This document shows, piece after piece, positions 1-8,156 of a DNA stretch of 9,688 nt (position 1 is the first letter of the stretch; every line of letters starts with the position of its first letter). Made by a program: the position numbers and the translations under genes. This stretch comes from Deltaproteobacteria bacterium (GTDB lineage: Bacteria; Desulfobacterota; DAOWOC01), in assembly GCA_030642225.1 (NCBI GenBank), contig DAOWOC010000018.1:1-9688 (forward strand), given 5' to 3'. The notes beneath the pieces were generated by a model. It saw only the letters and a list, made by a program, of their open reading frames with translations, did no database searches and had not been told where the DNA came from.

Positions 1-52
1 TCCGGCCCCCTGAACCCCATTCAGGTGCGCTACCAGACTGCGCTACATCCCG
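1..52 (-). tRNA. tRNA-Pro(GGG), 5' part, cut by window edge
   Basis: Read on the minus strand from position 52, the sequence gives a 7-nt acceptor strand CGGGATG, then TA, a D arm with GCGC/GCGC stem, and an anticodon stem CCTGA/TCAGG. The 7-nt loop is ATGGGGT, giving anticodon GGG (proline, codons CCC/CCU). A variable region follows and the T arm is just starting when the window ends. The D-loop (AGTCTGGTA) and overall layout match bacterial tRNA-Pro. The 3' third, including the second acceptor strand and any CCA, lies outside, so acceptor pairing cannot be checked. It lies 59 bp downstream of murJ on the same strand and could be read from its own promoter or from murJ read-through. Confidence 0.92.
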
Positions 53-81
53 ACGATAAAAAAGATTACTAACATAAAATA

Positions 82-87
82 ATTATA
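82..87 (-). promoter_or_regulatory. Candidate -10 box for tRNA-Pro
   Basis: A perfect TATAAT on the minus strand, about 30 nt upstream of the tRNA 5' end and inside the short murJ-tRNA gap. No good -35 at 16-18 bp is visible: a TTGTAA overlapping the murJ stop codon is too far away. In DNA this AT-rich a lone TATAAT is weak evidence. Confidence 0.3.
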
Positions 88-111
88 AAACAAAGCGGAT
101 TCTTAACCTTG

Positions 112-1716
112 TTACAAGACTTTTTTTGTTATCTTTTCAGGAACCATTCTAACCACAGCCCTTATCATATCTTTTAGACCAAAAAACCAGGAAAATATAA
201 AATACGATAAAATTCCAAACACCATGCCGCATCCAACATGTATTAAAAGCTGCAAGCTTCCCGTATAATTATTTAAAATTACCGGAATAATCATGTTTAA
301 CCCGTATAAAACAACACCCATAAAAAGGGAACATATAATTATCCTCATTAATGTGATAAGGATATTTTTATAAGGAACTTGTTTTATTTTTCCTTTTAAA
401 AAAATAAGCAGAAATACAAAATTGAGCATTGATGCAATGGAGGTAGCAAGCGCCAGGCCATTATGTGCAAGGGGATTCATAAGCAGGATGCTCAGTATTA
501 AATTGACAACAAGTGATATTGTGGCAATTTTAACAGGAGTAACTGTATCCTTCATGGAATAATATACAGGGACTATTATTCTTACCCCTGCAAATGCCCA
601 TAAACCCAAAGTATAGCAAAAAAGCGCCTGTGATGTAAAAACAAGGCTCTTTTCGTCAAATTCGCCCCGCATGAATAAAAGTCGGATAATTGGGGTACGA
701 AGTATGATAAGACCGACCATGGCAGGGATTGTAATAAAAAATATCAGTTTAAGGGCATGAGTTATGGTTGAGCGTAATCCGTCCATATCCCTGTTAGAAC
801 AGAATCTTGAAAAAGAAGGAAGTGTGGCTGTGGCAAGGGCGATCCCGAATATTCCGAGCGGAAACTGGACAAGCCTGTCTGCATAATAGAGATAGGAGAC
901 CGCCCCTGTGGGAAGGAATGATGCCAAAAAAGTACCTATCAGGATATTAAGCTGATAAACAGCAGCGCCAAATATTGTCGGAAGCATTAAAAACCCTAAT
1001 TTTTTCACAGCAGGATGATGAATATCCGGCGACCATTTAAAGCTGAAGCCAACCCTGTGTAAATAAGGTATCTGCATTAAAAGCTGGAGAGCGCCCCCTG
1101 CAATAACCCCGACAGCCAATGCTGTTATTGGTTCTGCAAACACATCATATAAAAGCATAAGGCATGAGATCATACTGATATTTAAAAGTATCGGCGCCAT
1201 GGCAGGGGCAGCAAATTTGCCAAGGGTGTTTAAAACCCCCATGCAAAGAGCGATCAGACCTATAAAAAAAATATACGGAAACATGATACGCAATAACATG
1301 ACGGTTAAATAAAACTTAGATGCCGGTTCAGTAAACCCTGGCGCTATCAGTTTAATAATCAAGGGGGCAAATATTACACCGATAACAGATATTACAAAAA
1401 GAACTTCTATCAAAAGCGAGGCGATTACAGAGGCCATGGCAAAGGCCTCCTTGCGTGTCCGGTTTTTGAGATAATCTGTAAAAATGGGGATAAAGGCTAC
1501 TGTCAGCGAACCTTCGGCAAAAAGCCTTCTTAAAAGATTGGGGATTCTGAAGGCAACAAAAAAGGCATCGGCCGCAACATGAGTGCCAAAAAAATAAGCT
1601 ATTATCATATCACGCACAAATCCAAGCACACGGCTGCCAAGGGTAAAAAATCCAACAACGCCTGCGGCCTGGCTTATGCGTTTTATCTCAATATTCTGTT
1701 TATTTTTTTGAGCCAA
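112..1716 (-). CDS. murJ: Lipid II flippase MurJ (MviN family)
   Basis: Inner-membrane flippase of the MOP superfamily that moves lipid-linked peptidoglycan precursor (lipid II) from the cytoplasmic to the periplasmic face. The product has 534 residues, close to the family's usual length, and is almost wholly hydrophobic segments consistent with 14 membrane helices. The signature near the N-terminus (GSRVLGFVRD, then ADAFFVAFRIPNLLRR) is clear. Residues matching the functionally important E. coli R18, R24, D39, R52 and R270 appear as R29, R35, D50, R63 and R281, all at a constant offset of 11. The start is a TTG with no obvious Shine-Dalgarno. No ATG or GTG start is available upstream before an in-frame stop, and a later start would trim the first helix. 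It is transcribed divergently from thrC. No strong terminator is visible before the downstream tRNA. Confidence 0.96.
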   Translation of the reverse strand: MAQKNKQNIEIKRISQAAGVVGFFTLGSRVLGFVRDMIIAYFFGTHVAADAFFVAFRIPNLLRRLFAEGSLTVAFIPIFTDYLKNRTRKEAFAMASVIASLLIEVLFVISVIGVIFAPLIIKLIAPGFTEPASKFYLTVMLLRIMFPYIFFIGLIALCMGVLNTLGKFAAPAMAPILLNISMISCLMLLYDVFAEPITALAVGVIAGGALQLLMQIPYLHRVGFSFKWSPDIHHPAVKKLGFLMLPTIFGAAVYQLNILIGTFLASFLPTGAVSYLYYADRLVQFPLGIFGIALATATLPSFSRFCSNRDMDGLRSTITHALKLIFFITIPAMVGLIILRTPIIRLLFMRGEFDEKSLVFTSQALFCYTLGLWAFAGVRIIVPVYYSMKDTVTPVKIATISLVVNLILSILLMNPLAHNGLALATSIASMLNFVFLLIFLKGKIKQVPYKNILITLMRIIICSLFMGVVLYGLNMIIPVILNNYTGSLQLLIHVGCGMVFGILSYFIFSWFFGLKDMIRAVVRMVPEKITKKVL

Positions 1717-1764
1717 GATTAATAAATATATGATAAAAAGGTTTAAATTGTATTAGTAATTCAT

Positions 1765-1794
1765 ATTATAAAATCATAAAAACATTACTTGTAA
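1765..1794 (-). promoter_or_regulatory. Candidate murJ promoter
   Basis: On the minus strand a perfect -10 box TATAAT (1765-1770) lies about 50 nt upstream of the murJ TTG start. A poor -35 match TTACAA (1789-1794) sits 18 bp further upstream and falls inside a 16-bp inverted repeat. The -10 is good, but the -35 matches only three of six consensus bases, and the surrounding DNA is very AT-rich. Confidence 0.35.
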
Positions 1795-1797
1795 TGT
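1782..1797. promoter_or_regulatory. Inverted repeat, possible operator
   Basis: ACATTAC-TT-GTAATGT: a 7-bp perfect inverted repeat with a 2-nt spacer, in the 125-bp region between the divergent murJ and thrC genes. It overlaps the -35 position of the candidate murJ promoter and lies 45-60 nt upstream of the thrC start. This is the size and symmetry expected of a dimeric repressor site. No regulator is encoded nearby in the window, and I do not recognise the motif. Confidence 0.3.
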
Positions 1798-1841
1798 AGT
1801 CTATTATAAGTAAAATTGCTCTTTAAAAATGGAGATATTGT

Positions 1842-3344
1842 ATGTTACAGGACTTCCCCTTTGATTTAAAAGATAAAATTCTGCCTGAACCTTCCGGCAG
1901 GCTTGTGTATGAATGTTGCGGGTGCAATAAAAAATATCCAGTGGATGAGCTTCTTTACACATGCCCTGAATGCGGTGGAATATTTATGTTGCCTGACAAA
2001 GATGAGGACAGGTTATTAAAAATTTCAGGCATAACATGGAGAAGGATATTTGATTACAGAAAGATGATGGCAATTGATGCATTAAGGGGTGTGTATCTGT
2101 TCCATGAGTTAATAGGTTCAATAATCCCACTTGATGCAATTGTATATCTTGGCGAAGGTCATACACCGTGCATTAAGGCCAATGATCCGCTCAGGGATAT
2201 GGCCGGTATGGAATTTTATTTTAAGAATGACGGACAAAATCCGAGCGCATCATTTAAGGACAGGGGCATGGCAAGCGCCCTCAGCTATCTGAATTTTCTG
2301 CGGCTTTATCATGGTATGGATAATATTCTATCTGTCTGTGCATCAACCGGGGATACTTCAGCTGCGGCAGCCCTTTATGCATCTTATCTATCCCCTTATA
2401 TCAAATCAGCCGTACTCCTGCCAAGGGGCAAGGTTACCCCTCAGCAATTGTCTCAGCCTCTTGGAAGCGGCGCAATGGTATTTGAAATACCGGGGGTATT
2501 TGATGATTGCATGAAGGTTGTTGAGGCGCTTGCAGATAATTATGATGTGGCCCTCCTTAATTCAAAGAATCCCTGGAGGATTCGCGGGCAGGAATCATAT
2601 TCCTATGAAATAGCCCAATGGTTTCAATATGATCTGACTGATAAGGTTATCGTTATTCCAATCGGCAATGCAGGTAATATATCCGCAATAATGTCGGGTT
2701 TTTTACGCCTTCACCGGCTTGGTATTATCACAACACTCCCGATGATTATCGGCGTACAGTCGGAACACGCAAATCCGGTATATCTTTATTATCTTGAGCC
2801 TGACCGCAGACAGAGGACTTACAGACCTGTTACTGTAAAACCAAGTGTTGCTCAGGCAGCCATGATCGGGGATCCTGTCAGCATGCCGAGGGTTATTAAA
2901 CTCGTTGAAGAATATAATGATATTGCAGGGGAAAAATTAGTATATGTGGTTGAGGTAACCGAACAGGAGATTATTGATCATATGCTGATTGCAAACAGGA
3001 ATGGTCATATCGCATGCACACAGGGGGGGGAAAGCCTTGCAGGAATGATAAGGGCAAAAAAAAATAATATTATAAAAAGTTATCATGTCGGGATATTGGA
3101 CTCAACCGCTCATGCATTAAAGTTTTCAGGATTTCAGGAAAAATATTTTACAAATTCCTTTGAACCTGAATATAATATCAAATCCCAAAAAAATCTTATC
3201 AATAAACCCGTAACCATAATTCCCAAAGGATTAAAGGATATACCAATGCCGGGCAAGATATTGTCTTCTGACTCATTATCTGTTTTTATCAAACTGACCT
3301 CACAGGAAATCGCAAAAAATATGGGATTAAAGATAAAAGGATAA
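1842..3344 (+). CDS. thrC: Threonine synthase
   Basis: PLP-dependent enzyme converting O-phosphohomoserine to threonine, the last step of threonine synthesis, in the cytoplasm. The 500-residue product opens with a zinc-ribbon-like segment (C25xxC28 and C41xxC44), as in many longer threonine synthases. The fold-type II PLP core follows: NDGQNPSASFKDRG contains the Schiff-base lysine K139, and the loop CASTGDTSAAAA follows. IPIGNAGNISA near residue 275 is the phosphate-binding glycine loop, and TQGGESLAG lies near the C-terminal part. The ATG start is preceded by GGAG at 1831-1834, seven bases away. It appears monocistronic, with 217 bp before the next gene. Related enzymes such as cysteate synthase or threonine dehydratase share the fold. 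The SFKDRG motif plus zinc ribbon favours ThrC, though substrate cannot be proved by eye. Confidence 0.88.
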   Translation: MLQDFPFDLKDKILPEPSGRLVYECCGCNKKYPVDELLYTCPECGGIFMLPDKDEDRLLKISGITWRRIFDYRKMMAIDALRGVYLFHELIGSIIPLDAIVYLGEGHTPCIKANDPLRDMAGMEFYFKNDGQNPSASFKDRGMASALSYLNFLRLYHGMDNILSVCASTGDTSAAAALYASYLSPYIKSAVLLPRGKVTPQQLSQPLGSGAMVFEIPGVFDDCMKVVEALADNYDVALLNSKNPWRIRGQESYSYEIAQWFQYDLTDKVIVIPIGNAGNISAIMSGFLRLHRLGIITTLPMIIGVQSEHANPVYLYYLEPDRRQRTYRPVTVKPSVAQAAMIGDPVSMPRVIKLVEEYNDIAGEKLVYVVEVTEQEIIDHMLIANRNGHIACTQGGESLAGMIRAKKNNIIKSYHVGILDSTAHALKFSGFQEKYFTNSFEPEYNIKSQKNLINKPVTIIPKGLKDIPMPGKILSSDSLSVFIKLTSQEIAKNMGLKIKG

Positions 3345-3366
3345 ATAATACAGGATTTATTTTTTT
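3337..3366 (+). terminator. Weak terminator candidate after thrC
   Basis: ATAAAT (3341-3346) can pair with ATTTAT (3355-3360) around an 8-nt loop, extended by two G-T and two A-T pairs. A run of T follows directly (3361-3366). It overlaps the thrC stop codon. The stem is AT-rich and weak, so this is tentative. Confidence 0.3.
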
Positions 3367-3561
3367 ACTTCTTCTACTGAATAGTTACAATTTTTTATTA
3401 TAATAATGAAGTTTTTTTACTACCCAAATGATAAGTTTTTATATAGTGTGTGCTTCATGCCCATTACCATACAGTTTTAAGATCAGTGTAGTTAGATAAC
3501 GTTGATTATTGATATTTTATTGGTTCTAAATAATGGTGTAAAAATAAGGTGCTATTAAATT

Positions 3562-5001
3562 ATGCAAAATGAAAAGATACAAGGTTCAGATAAACTGCCT
3601 GAAATTATCCAGGGAGGGATGGGCGCAGGTGTCTCTGGTTGGCGCCTTGCTAAAACTGTTTCAAAACTTGGTCAGATGGGTGTGGTTTCGGGCACAGCGA
3701 TTGATATTGTGATTGCCAGGCGTCTCCAAACAGGGGATCAGGGCGGTGATATTCGGAGGGCGTTCTCACATTTTCCATGGCCAGATATGTCCGAACGTTT
3801 TTTGGATGATTTTTTTATCAAGGGAGGAAAATCGCCGGAAGAACCTTTTAAATTGTTTCCTATGCCTGTTTTGCAAATGAAACGATCTGCTGTTGAAAGA
3901 TTGATAGTAGCTAATTTTGCGGAGGTGTTTCTTGCCAAGGAAGGGCATGATGGTTTGGTGGGGATTAATTATCTTGAAAAGATACAGATTCCAACTATTC
4001 CCTCATTATTTGGCGCAATGCTTGCCAATGTGGATTTTGTATTAATGGGGGGCGGTATCCCTATATCCATCCCTGAGATTTTAGACGGGCTTGCACGTCT
4101 TGATGCTGTTAAGCTTAAAATCGATGTTGAAAATAATACACAAAATTATAATTATTACAGCCATTTTGACCCAAAAGAGTTTTGCCGTGGAGAATTATCG
4201 GAATTGTCCAGGCCCAGATTTCTTGCGATTATTTCTTCTGATATTTTAGCCAAAACATTGGCCCGCAGGGCAAAAGGGCTTGTTGACGGTTATATTGTCG
4301 AACACTATATTGCTGGTGGACATAATGCCCCTCCAAGAAAGATTGACAAGTCTAATCCTGAGCCGCCACAGGAATACAGCCAAAAGGATATCCCTGATCT
4401 TTCCAAGATTAAAGCCATTGGCCGGCCTTTTTGGTTAGCCGGAGGGCGTGCTTCCCCTGAAAAAATAAAGGATGCACTTGATCTGGGCGCTACTGGAATA
4501 CAGGCAGGCACTGTATTTGCTTATAGCCGTGAATCAGAGATAATGCCTGAAATAAAACAGGATGTGCTGCAATTGTGTATGGATGGAAAAATTAAAATTA
4601 TTACTGATTTTAAGGCATCATCAACCGGATACCCTTTTAAAGTGGTTGATCTTGAAAATACCGTTGCAAATATGGAAAAGCGTGAAAAAAGAAAACGGAT
4701 TTGCGATCTTGGTTTTTTGCGGCATCTTTACAGTAAGAGTGAAACTGAGGTTGGTTATCGTTGCCCTGCCGAACCAATAAATAGTTATCTCAAAAAAGGC
4801 GGCAGCAGTGATTTGGCAAACGGAAAGGTATGTCTTTGTAATGGATTGCTTGCAACTATAGGATTGGGTCAGATTCGTCAGTATGGGGTGGAATTGCCGA
4901 TTGTAACCTCTGGCGATGATTTTTCATCTGTGGTCAATATTGTTAAAAAATCGTCTTTAGATTATAGTGCTAAGGATGTTATTGATTATTTAAAAAGTTA
5001 A
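3562..5001 (+). CDS. Nitronate monooxygenase-like FMN oxidoreductase
   Basis: A 479-residue TIM-barrel flavoprotein of the nitronate monooxygenase / 2-nitropropane dioxygenase superfamily (which also includes FabK and PfaD). The N-terminal strand PEIIQGGMGAGVSGWRLA is the family's start of barrel. VEHYIAGGHNAPPR (about 247-259) holds the AGGH motif whose histidine (H254) is catalytic in characterised nitronate monooxygenases. WLAGG (291-295) and GATGIQAGTVFA (309-320) form the FMN phosphate-binding end. It is longer than classic nitronate monooxygenases (about 320-360 residues). The extra C-terminal part has conserved-looking cysteines C381, C401, C424 and C426 (RCPAEP, CLCNGL), suggesting a metal site or structural role. 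From memory this resembles a widespread long subfamily annotated as nitronate monooxygenase whose true substrate is unknown. The ATG start has AAGGTG at 3546-3551, ten bases upstream. Likely first gene of a pair with the class V PLP enzyme. Confidence 0.8.
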   Translation: MQNEKIQGSDKLPEIIQGGMGAGVSGWRLAKTVSKLGQMGVVSGTAIDIVIARRLQTGDQGGDIRRAFSHFPWPDMSERFLDDFFIKGGKSPEEPFKLFPMPVLQMKRSAVERLIVANFAEVFLAKEGHDGLVGINYLEKIQIPTIPSLFGAMLANVDFVLMGGGIPISIPEILDGLARLDAVKLKIDVENNTQNYNYYSHFDPKEFCRGELSELSRPRFLAIISSDILAKTLARRAKGLVDGYIVEHYIAGGHNAPPRKIDKSNPEPPQEYSQKDIPDLSKIKAIGRPFWLAGGRASPEKIKDALDLGATGIQAGTVFAYSRESEIMPEIKQDVLQLCMDGKIKIITDFKASSTGYPFKVVDLENTVANMEKREKRKRICDLGFLRHLYSKSETEVGYRCPAEPINSYLKKGGSSDLANGKVCLCNGLLATIGLGQIRQYGVELPIVTSGDDFSSVVNIVKKSSLDYSAKDVIDYLKS

Positions 5002-5031
5002 TATATTGTAAAAATTTCATTTTTGATAATC

Positions 5032-6150
5032 ATGGATAAATTCCGTAATGAGTTTCTAATTACAAAAAAGTACGCGTATCTTAATCATGCAGCTATCTCT
5101 CCCCCAAGTCTAATGGCCGGACACGCATTCGAAGAAGTTTGTTCCCAATACCGTGATCATGGTGTTTTATGCCATGAAAAGTGGATAGAGAGGATTGGGG
5201 AGGTAAGGGGACTTTGTGCCGGTTTAATCAATGCTGAATCAGATGAAATAGCCCTTATTGGAAATACCTCGGAAGGACTTAGCCTTATAGCACAAGGGTT
5301 GAGGCTTAAGCCTGGTGATAAAGTATTGCTGACTGCGCCTGAATTTCCTTCAAATATCTATCCATGGCTCAACCTTCGGGAAAAGGGTGTGGACGTTTTA
5401 TTTATAAAGCGTGATAACGGGCGTTTTAATGTGAAAGATGTGGAAAATGCCATTTCTCCTGATGTCAAAATTATCTCTGTCAGTTCGGTTGATTTTATTA
5501 CAGGATTCCATTGCAACCTTAAGGCTATAGGCGATCTTTGCAGAAGAAAAGGTATATTTTTTTGTGTGGATGCTATCCAGAGCCTCGGCGCAATACCTAT
5601 TGATGTAAAAAAGTGCGGTATACATTTCCTTTCGGCAGGCGGCTATAAATGGTTGCTTGGTATGATGGGAACCGCTATGCTTTTTATCTCAAAAGAGGCG
5701 CAAAGGTTTATTCGTCCAGTAAGCGTTGGCTGGAAAAGTGTAAAAAATGATGAGGATTTTTTGAATATCAGTCTTGATCTTAAGCCGGATGCATCCTGTT
5801 TTGAACCTGGGGCATTGAATGTCCCGGGGCTGCATGCTTTTGGAGTTTCTATAGAGCTTATTAATGAGGCCGGTATTGAAAATATAAAGGGGAAAGTTTT
5901 TGAGTTGAATGATCTTTTTTTTAAAGGTCTTTGTAAACGGGGTTATGACATTATGACAAGTATGGAGCACAATGAGCGTTCCGGAATATTAAGTTTTAAG
6001 CCTTTAAGCAGCGCAAAGGAGCTTCATGGTTTTTTGCGCAGACGCAATGTAATCGTTTCAGACAGGGCAGGTTTGATAAGGATTTCCCCACATTTTTATA
6101 ATAATGAAGAGGATGTTAAGGCATTTTTTGATGCGATTGACGCTTATTAA
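5032..6150 (+). CDS. Class V PLP-dependent aminotransferase/desulfurase-like enzyme
   Basis: A 372-residue fold-type I PLP enzyme of the class V family, which includes cysteine desulfurases, isopenicillin-N epimerase-like proteins and kynureninase relatives. Motifs in order: YLNHAAISPPS (16-26), IGNTSEGLSLIAQGL (76-90) for cofactor phosphate contact, VDAIQSLGAIPIDV (179-192) with D180 for the pyridine nitrogen, and SAGGYKWLLG (201-210) with K206 as the Schiff-base lysine. A late FEPGALNVPG segment is typical of the family. I see no clear SufS/IscS-type catalytic cysteine loop, so sulfur transfer is not supported over transamination, lyase or epimerase activity. I chose the ATG at 5032; a TTG at 5023 would add three residues. 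Neither has a good Shine-Dalgarno. It starts 30 bp after the flavoprotein gene, so the two are probably co-transcribed. It converges with the dipeptidase gene across only 18 bp. Confidence 0.85.
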   Translation: MDKFRNEFLITKKYAYLNHAAISPPSLMAGHAFEEVCSQYRDHGVLCHEKWIERIGEVRGLCAGLINAESDEIALIGNTSEGLSLIAQGLRLKPGDKVLLTAPEFPSNIYPWLNLREKGVDVLFIKRDNGRFNVKDVENAISPDVKIISVSSVDFITGFHCNLKAIGDLCRRKGIFFCVDAIQSLGAIPIDVKKCGIHFLSAGGYKWLLGMMGTAMLFISKEAQRFIRPVSVGWKSVKNDEDFLNISLDLKPDASCFEPGALNVPGLHAFGVSIELINEAGIENIKGKVFELNDLFFKGLCKRGYDIMTSMEHNERSGILSFKPLSSAKELHGFLRRRNVIVSDRAGLIRISPHFYNNEEDVKAFFDAIDAY

Positions 6151-6168
6151 TTTTTTATTTTAACAATG

Positions 6169-7122
6169 TTAAAACAAAGAGGAATAAAAACGCCGCCAGT
6201 TTTCTCCCATAATCTTTCTGATTGCTTCAGCATCATAGCCATGAGTATAAAGGATTTTTTTCAGACTTATGAGCTTTGAGATGTCTTCAATGCCTTTACC
6301 TGTCAAATCAAATCCGCAAAAATCCGAGCCAATGGCAATACCATCAACACCAATTTTCTGTGCAATATAGTCAATATGTTTGAATACATCGTCTATATTG
6401 GCTTTTTTGTCTGATGAAAGCATCTCAGGATTTACAGTTATTCCTGCAACCCCGCCGCGTGTTTGAATGATTTCCCTTATCTGCTCCCATGAGAGATTCC
6501 TCGGTATATTACAAAATTGACGCAGTCCTGTGTGAGAGGTCATTACATGACCTTTAAATATATCCATTATTTCCCAGAATCCAGGCTCTGCAAGATGGGC
6601 AAGATCAATTGCAAAATTGTTTTTTTCAAGGGTATTTACAACCTTTTTCCCATGGCTGGTAAGCCCTTTTGGAAAAGGGACATTGTTCCCGTCTCCTATC
6701 CTGTTTCTGCCTGCATGGGTCAGGCCGACTGACTTGATCCCTGTTTCCCGAAGCCTGTTAATATCTGTTTCAATGAGCGCATCTGCATTTTCAAGAAGAA
6801 GGATTGTGCCGGGCGCTTTATCGCCCTTAAAGCATAAATCAAGATCATCACATGTCCTGATTTTATAAAGAGGAGTTAGTTTTTTTTCTACTGACTGGAT
6901 AAGATGTTCCAGGTATCTGTTAGATGAATTTTGTCCGTTTTCTTCATCAGGGCAAAAAAGAGCGGTTACAATGATATTTACATTGCCTTTGTTCATTTTT
7001 TGCAGTGTTACATGGCCGGTTGAAATCTCATCAAGCTCTTTGTCAGGGTGATGTCTGAGCATGTCATAGATCAGGTCAACATGACCGTCTATAATAGGGT
7101 AGTTTGAGGATACGGATCCCAT
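6169..7122 (-). CDS. M19 (renal/membrane-type) dipeptidase
   Basis: A binuclear zinc dipeptidase of 317 residues. All five metal ligands of the family are in place: H14 and D16 (DGHVD), bridging E111 (LLLENAD), H176 (AIDLAHL) and H197 (TSHTGLR). The 21-residue gap between the last two equals that of human renal dipeptidase. GSDFCGFD (265-272) and IMGENWRRFY (304-313) are the usual C-terminal signatures. Family members hydrolyse dipeptides, often accepting a D-residue at the C-terminal position. No signal peptide or lipobox is visible, so this one is probably cytoplasmic. Its ATG lies 2 bp after the stop codon of the methyltransferase gene, which implies translational coupling. It is the last gene of a minus-strand run that also contains the radical SAM protein and CHAPA-repeat peptide. 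A role in trimming or salvaging the modified peptide is possible, but general peptide turnover is the safer default. Confidence 0.9.
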   Translation of the reverse strand: MGSVSSNYPIIDGHVDLIYDMLRHHPDKELDEISTGHVTLQKMNKGNVNIIVTALFCPDEENGQNSSNRYLEHLIQSVEKKLTPLYKIRTCDDLDLCFKGDKAPGTILLLENADALIETDINRLRETGIKSVGLTHAGRNRIGDGNNVPFPKGLTSHGKKVVNTLEKNNFAIDLAHLAEPGFWEIMDIFKGHVMTSHTGLRQFCNIPRNLSWEQIREIIQTRGGVAGITVNPEMLSSDKKANIDDVFKHIDYIAQKIGVDGIAIGSDFCGFDLTGKGIEDISKLISLKKILYTHGYDAEAIRKIMGENWRRFYSSLF

Positions 7123-7124
7123 GG

Positions 7125-8063
7125 TTATCTTATGGCCTTTGCATAGCAGCTGCGGATCAGTTCAAAGAGATTCTGATGTTTCTTTATCTTCCACCAGATA
7201 TGACCTTTTTCTTTAATGGAAAATGGCGGATCATAAATATTATATTTTCCTTTTAAAATGTTTAATACATTATTAAATCCGTCGCCATTGAACCTTCCAT
7301 CATGCTTGCCCCCAAGCCAGTCTTTTTTATCAGCATTTTCATCTGACCATGAAAACGGATCAGAAAATAGAAGCTGTGCCCCTGATTTTTTTGCAAGCCT
7401 GTTTATTTCTTTTAAGTGAATAAAAGGGGAGGGTATCTTGTCAATAATATTCAGGCTTGTAATACAGGAAAATGAATTGGCCGGGAATGGGGCTGCATGG
7501 ACATCCCCTACAATAAACTCAACTTTTTTCTTATCCCATTTTGCAGGAAAATTCACGAGATTATCTTCCATTATATGGCCCTCTTTAATCGTCTGAAATT
7601 TCAGACAACCATTATTTATAAAATTTCTGGCCTTTTTTATAAATCCCGCAGAAAGATCCATCCCTATTGTAAAATCAAATTTGCAGGCCACCTCAAAGGT
7701 CATCCTGCCAACAGCACAACCCATATCAATGGCCAGGCCGGTGCCACACTTAATTTTTGACGCCCATTCTTCATAAGCGCAGCCAGTATCATGATCATCC
7801 GATAACATGCCGTAATGGCTATGCAGATAGGATGATATTGCAGACAGGTTTTCATAGGGGGTGTCTGTTGTACCTGATTTGATATTTTCAGGAATTAAAA
7901 AAGCTATCCCCTTTTTTATGGGATATGATATTCCACATCCATTGCATTTCAGCTCTCCATAGAGGATATCTTTATTCTCTTTTTTAAAGATATTTAAGAT
8001 AAGCTTTTTTTCTGCAGGCAGACACGAAGGACATATTAAAAGTTCTGTTATGGATTGTTTCAT
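7125..8063 (-). CDS. SAM-dependent methyltransferase with N-terminal zinc ribbon
   Basis: A 312-residue class I methyltransferase. Residues 8-58 form a Trm112-like zinc ribbon (C11xxC14 and C40xxC43, then GISYPIKKGIAFLIPE). The catalytic domain begins near residue 108: motif I is AIDMGCAVGR (111-120), with FTIGMDLSAG (131-140) as the strand ending in an acidic residue. VGDVHAAPFPANSFSCITSLNIID (185-208) covers motifs II-IV. The substrate is unknown; this arrangement occurs in methyltransferases acting on small molecules, quinones, proteins and RNA. The C-terminal IWWKIKKHQNLFELIRSCY is basic and aromatic. The ATG start has only a weak purine stretch upstream. It is the third gene of the minus-strand run, 148 bp after the CHAPA-repeat peptide and separated from it by a hairpin. 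It is directly coupled to the dipeptidase. A tailoring role on the modified peptide is inference from position only. Confidence 0.85.
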   Translation of the reverse strand: MKQSITELLICPSCLPAEKKLILNIFKKENKDILYGELKCNGCGISYPIKKGIAFLIPENIKSGTTDTPYENLSAISSYLHSHYGMLSDDHDTGCAYEEWASKIKCGTGLAIDMGCAVGRMTFEVACKFDFTIGMDLSAGFIKKARNFINNGCLKFQTIKEGHIMEDNLVNFPAKWDKKKVEFIVGDVHAAPFPANSFSCITSLNIIDKIPSPFIHLKEINRLAKKSGAQLLFSDPFSWSDENADKKDWLGGKHDGRFNGDGFNNVLNILKGKYNIYDPPFSIKEKGHIWWKIKKHQNLFELIRSCYAKAIR

Positions 8064-8156
8064 CTTTTATATTGGATACCGTAAGATTTGTGGTCTTTTT
8101 TAAAATTAGTTAATATTATTATTTTGTCTGTTAATTGATTACTGTAATATGAAAGT

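Noticed and set aside
1..52. tRNA-Pro as an integration site of a mobile element
   Set aside because: No integrase, att-like direct repeat or phage gene is visible in the window, and the tRNA 3' end, where such sites usually lie, is outside it.
3395..3406. Perfect palindrome TTATTATAATAA downstream of thrC
   Set aside because: It is made only of A and T within very AT-rich DNA, so it is expected by chance and too weak for a terminator.
3428..3499. A 23-codon plus-strand ORF between thrC and the flavoprotein gene
   Set aside because: There is no Shine-Dalgarno, composition is like the AT-rich surroundings, and it lacks any repeat or leader-like character.
6158..6174. TTTTAAC-AAT-GTTAAAA hairpin between the two convergent genes as a bidirectional terminator
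   Set aside because: The stem has a single G-C pair and a 3-nt loop, and neither strand has a T-tract directly after it.
6517..6868. Open frames on the plus strand opposite the dipeptidase gene
   Set aside because: They lie fully antisense to a gene with all its catalytic residues, have no ribosome sites, and resemble no known protein.
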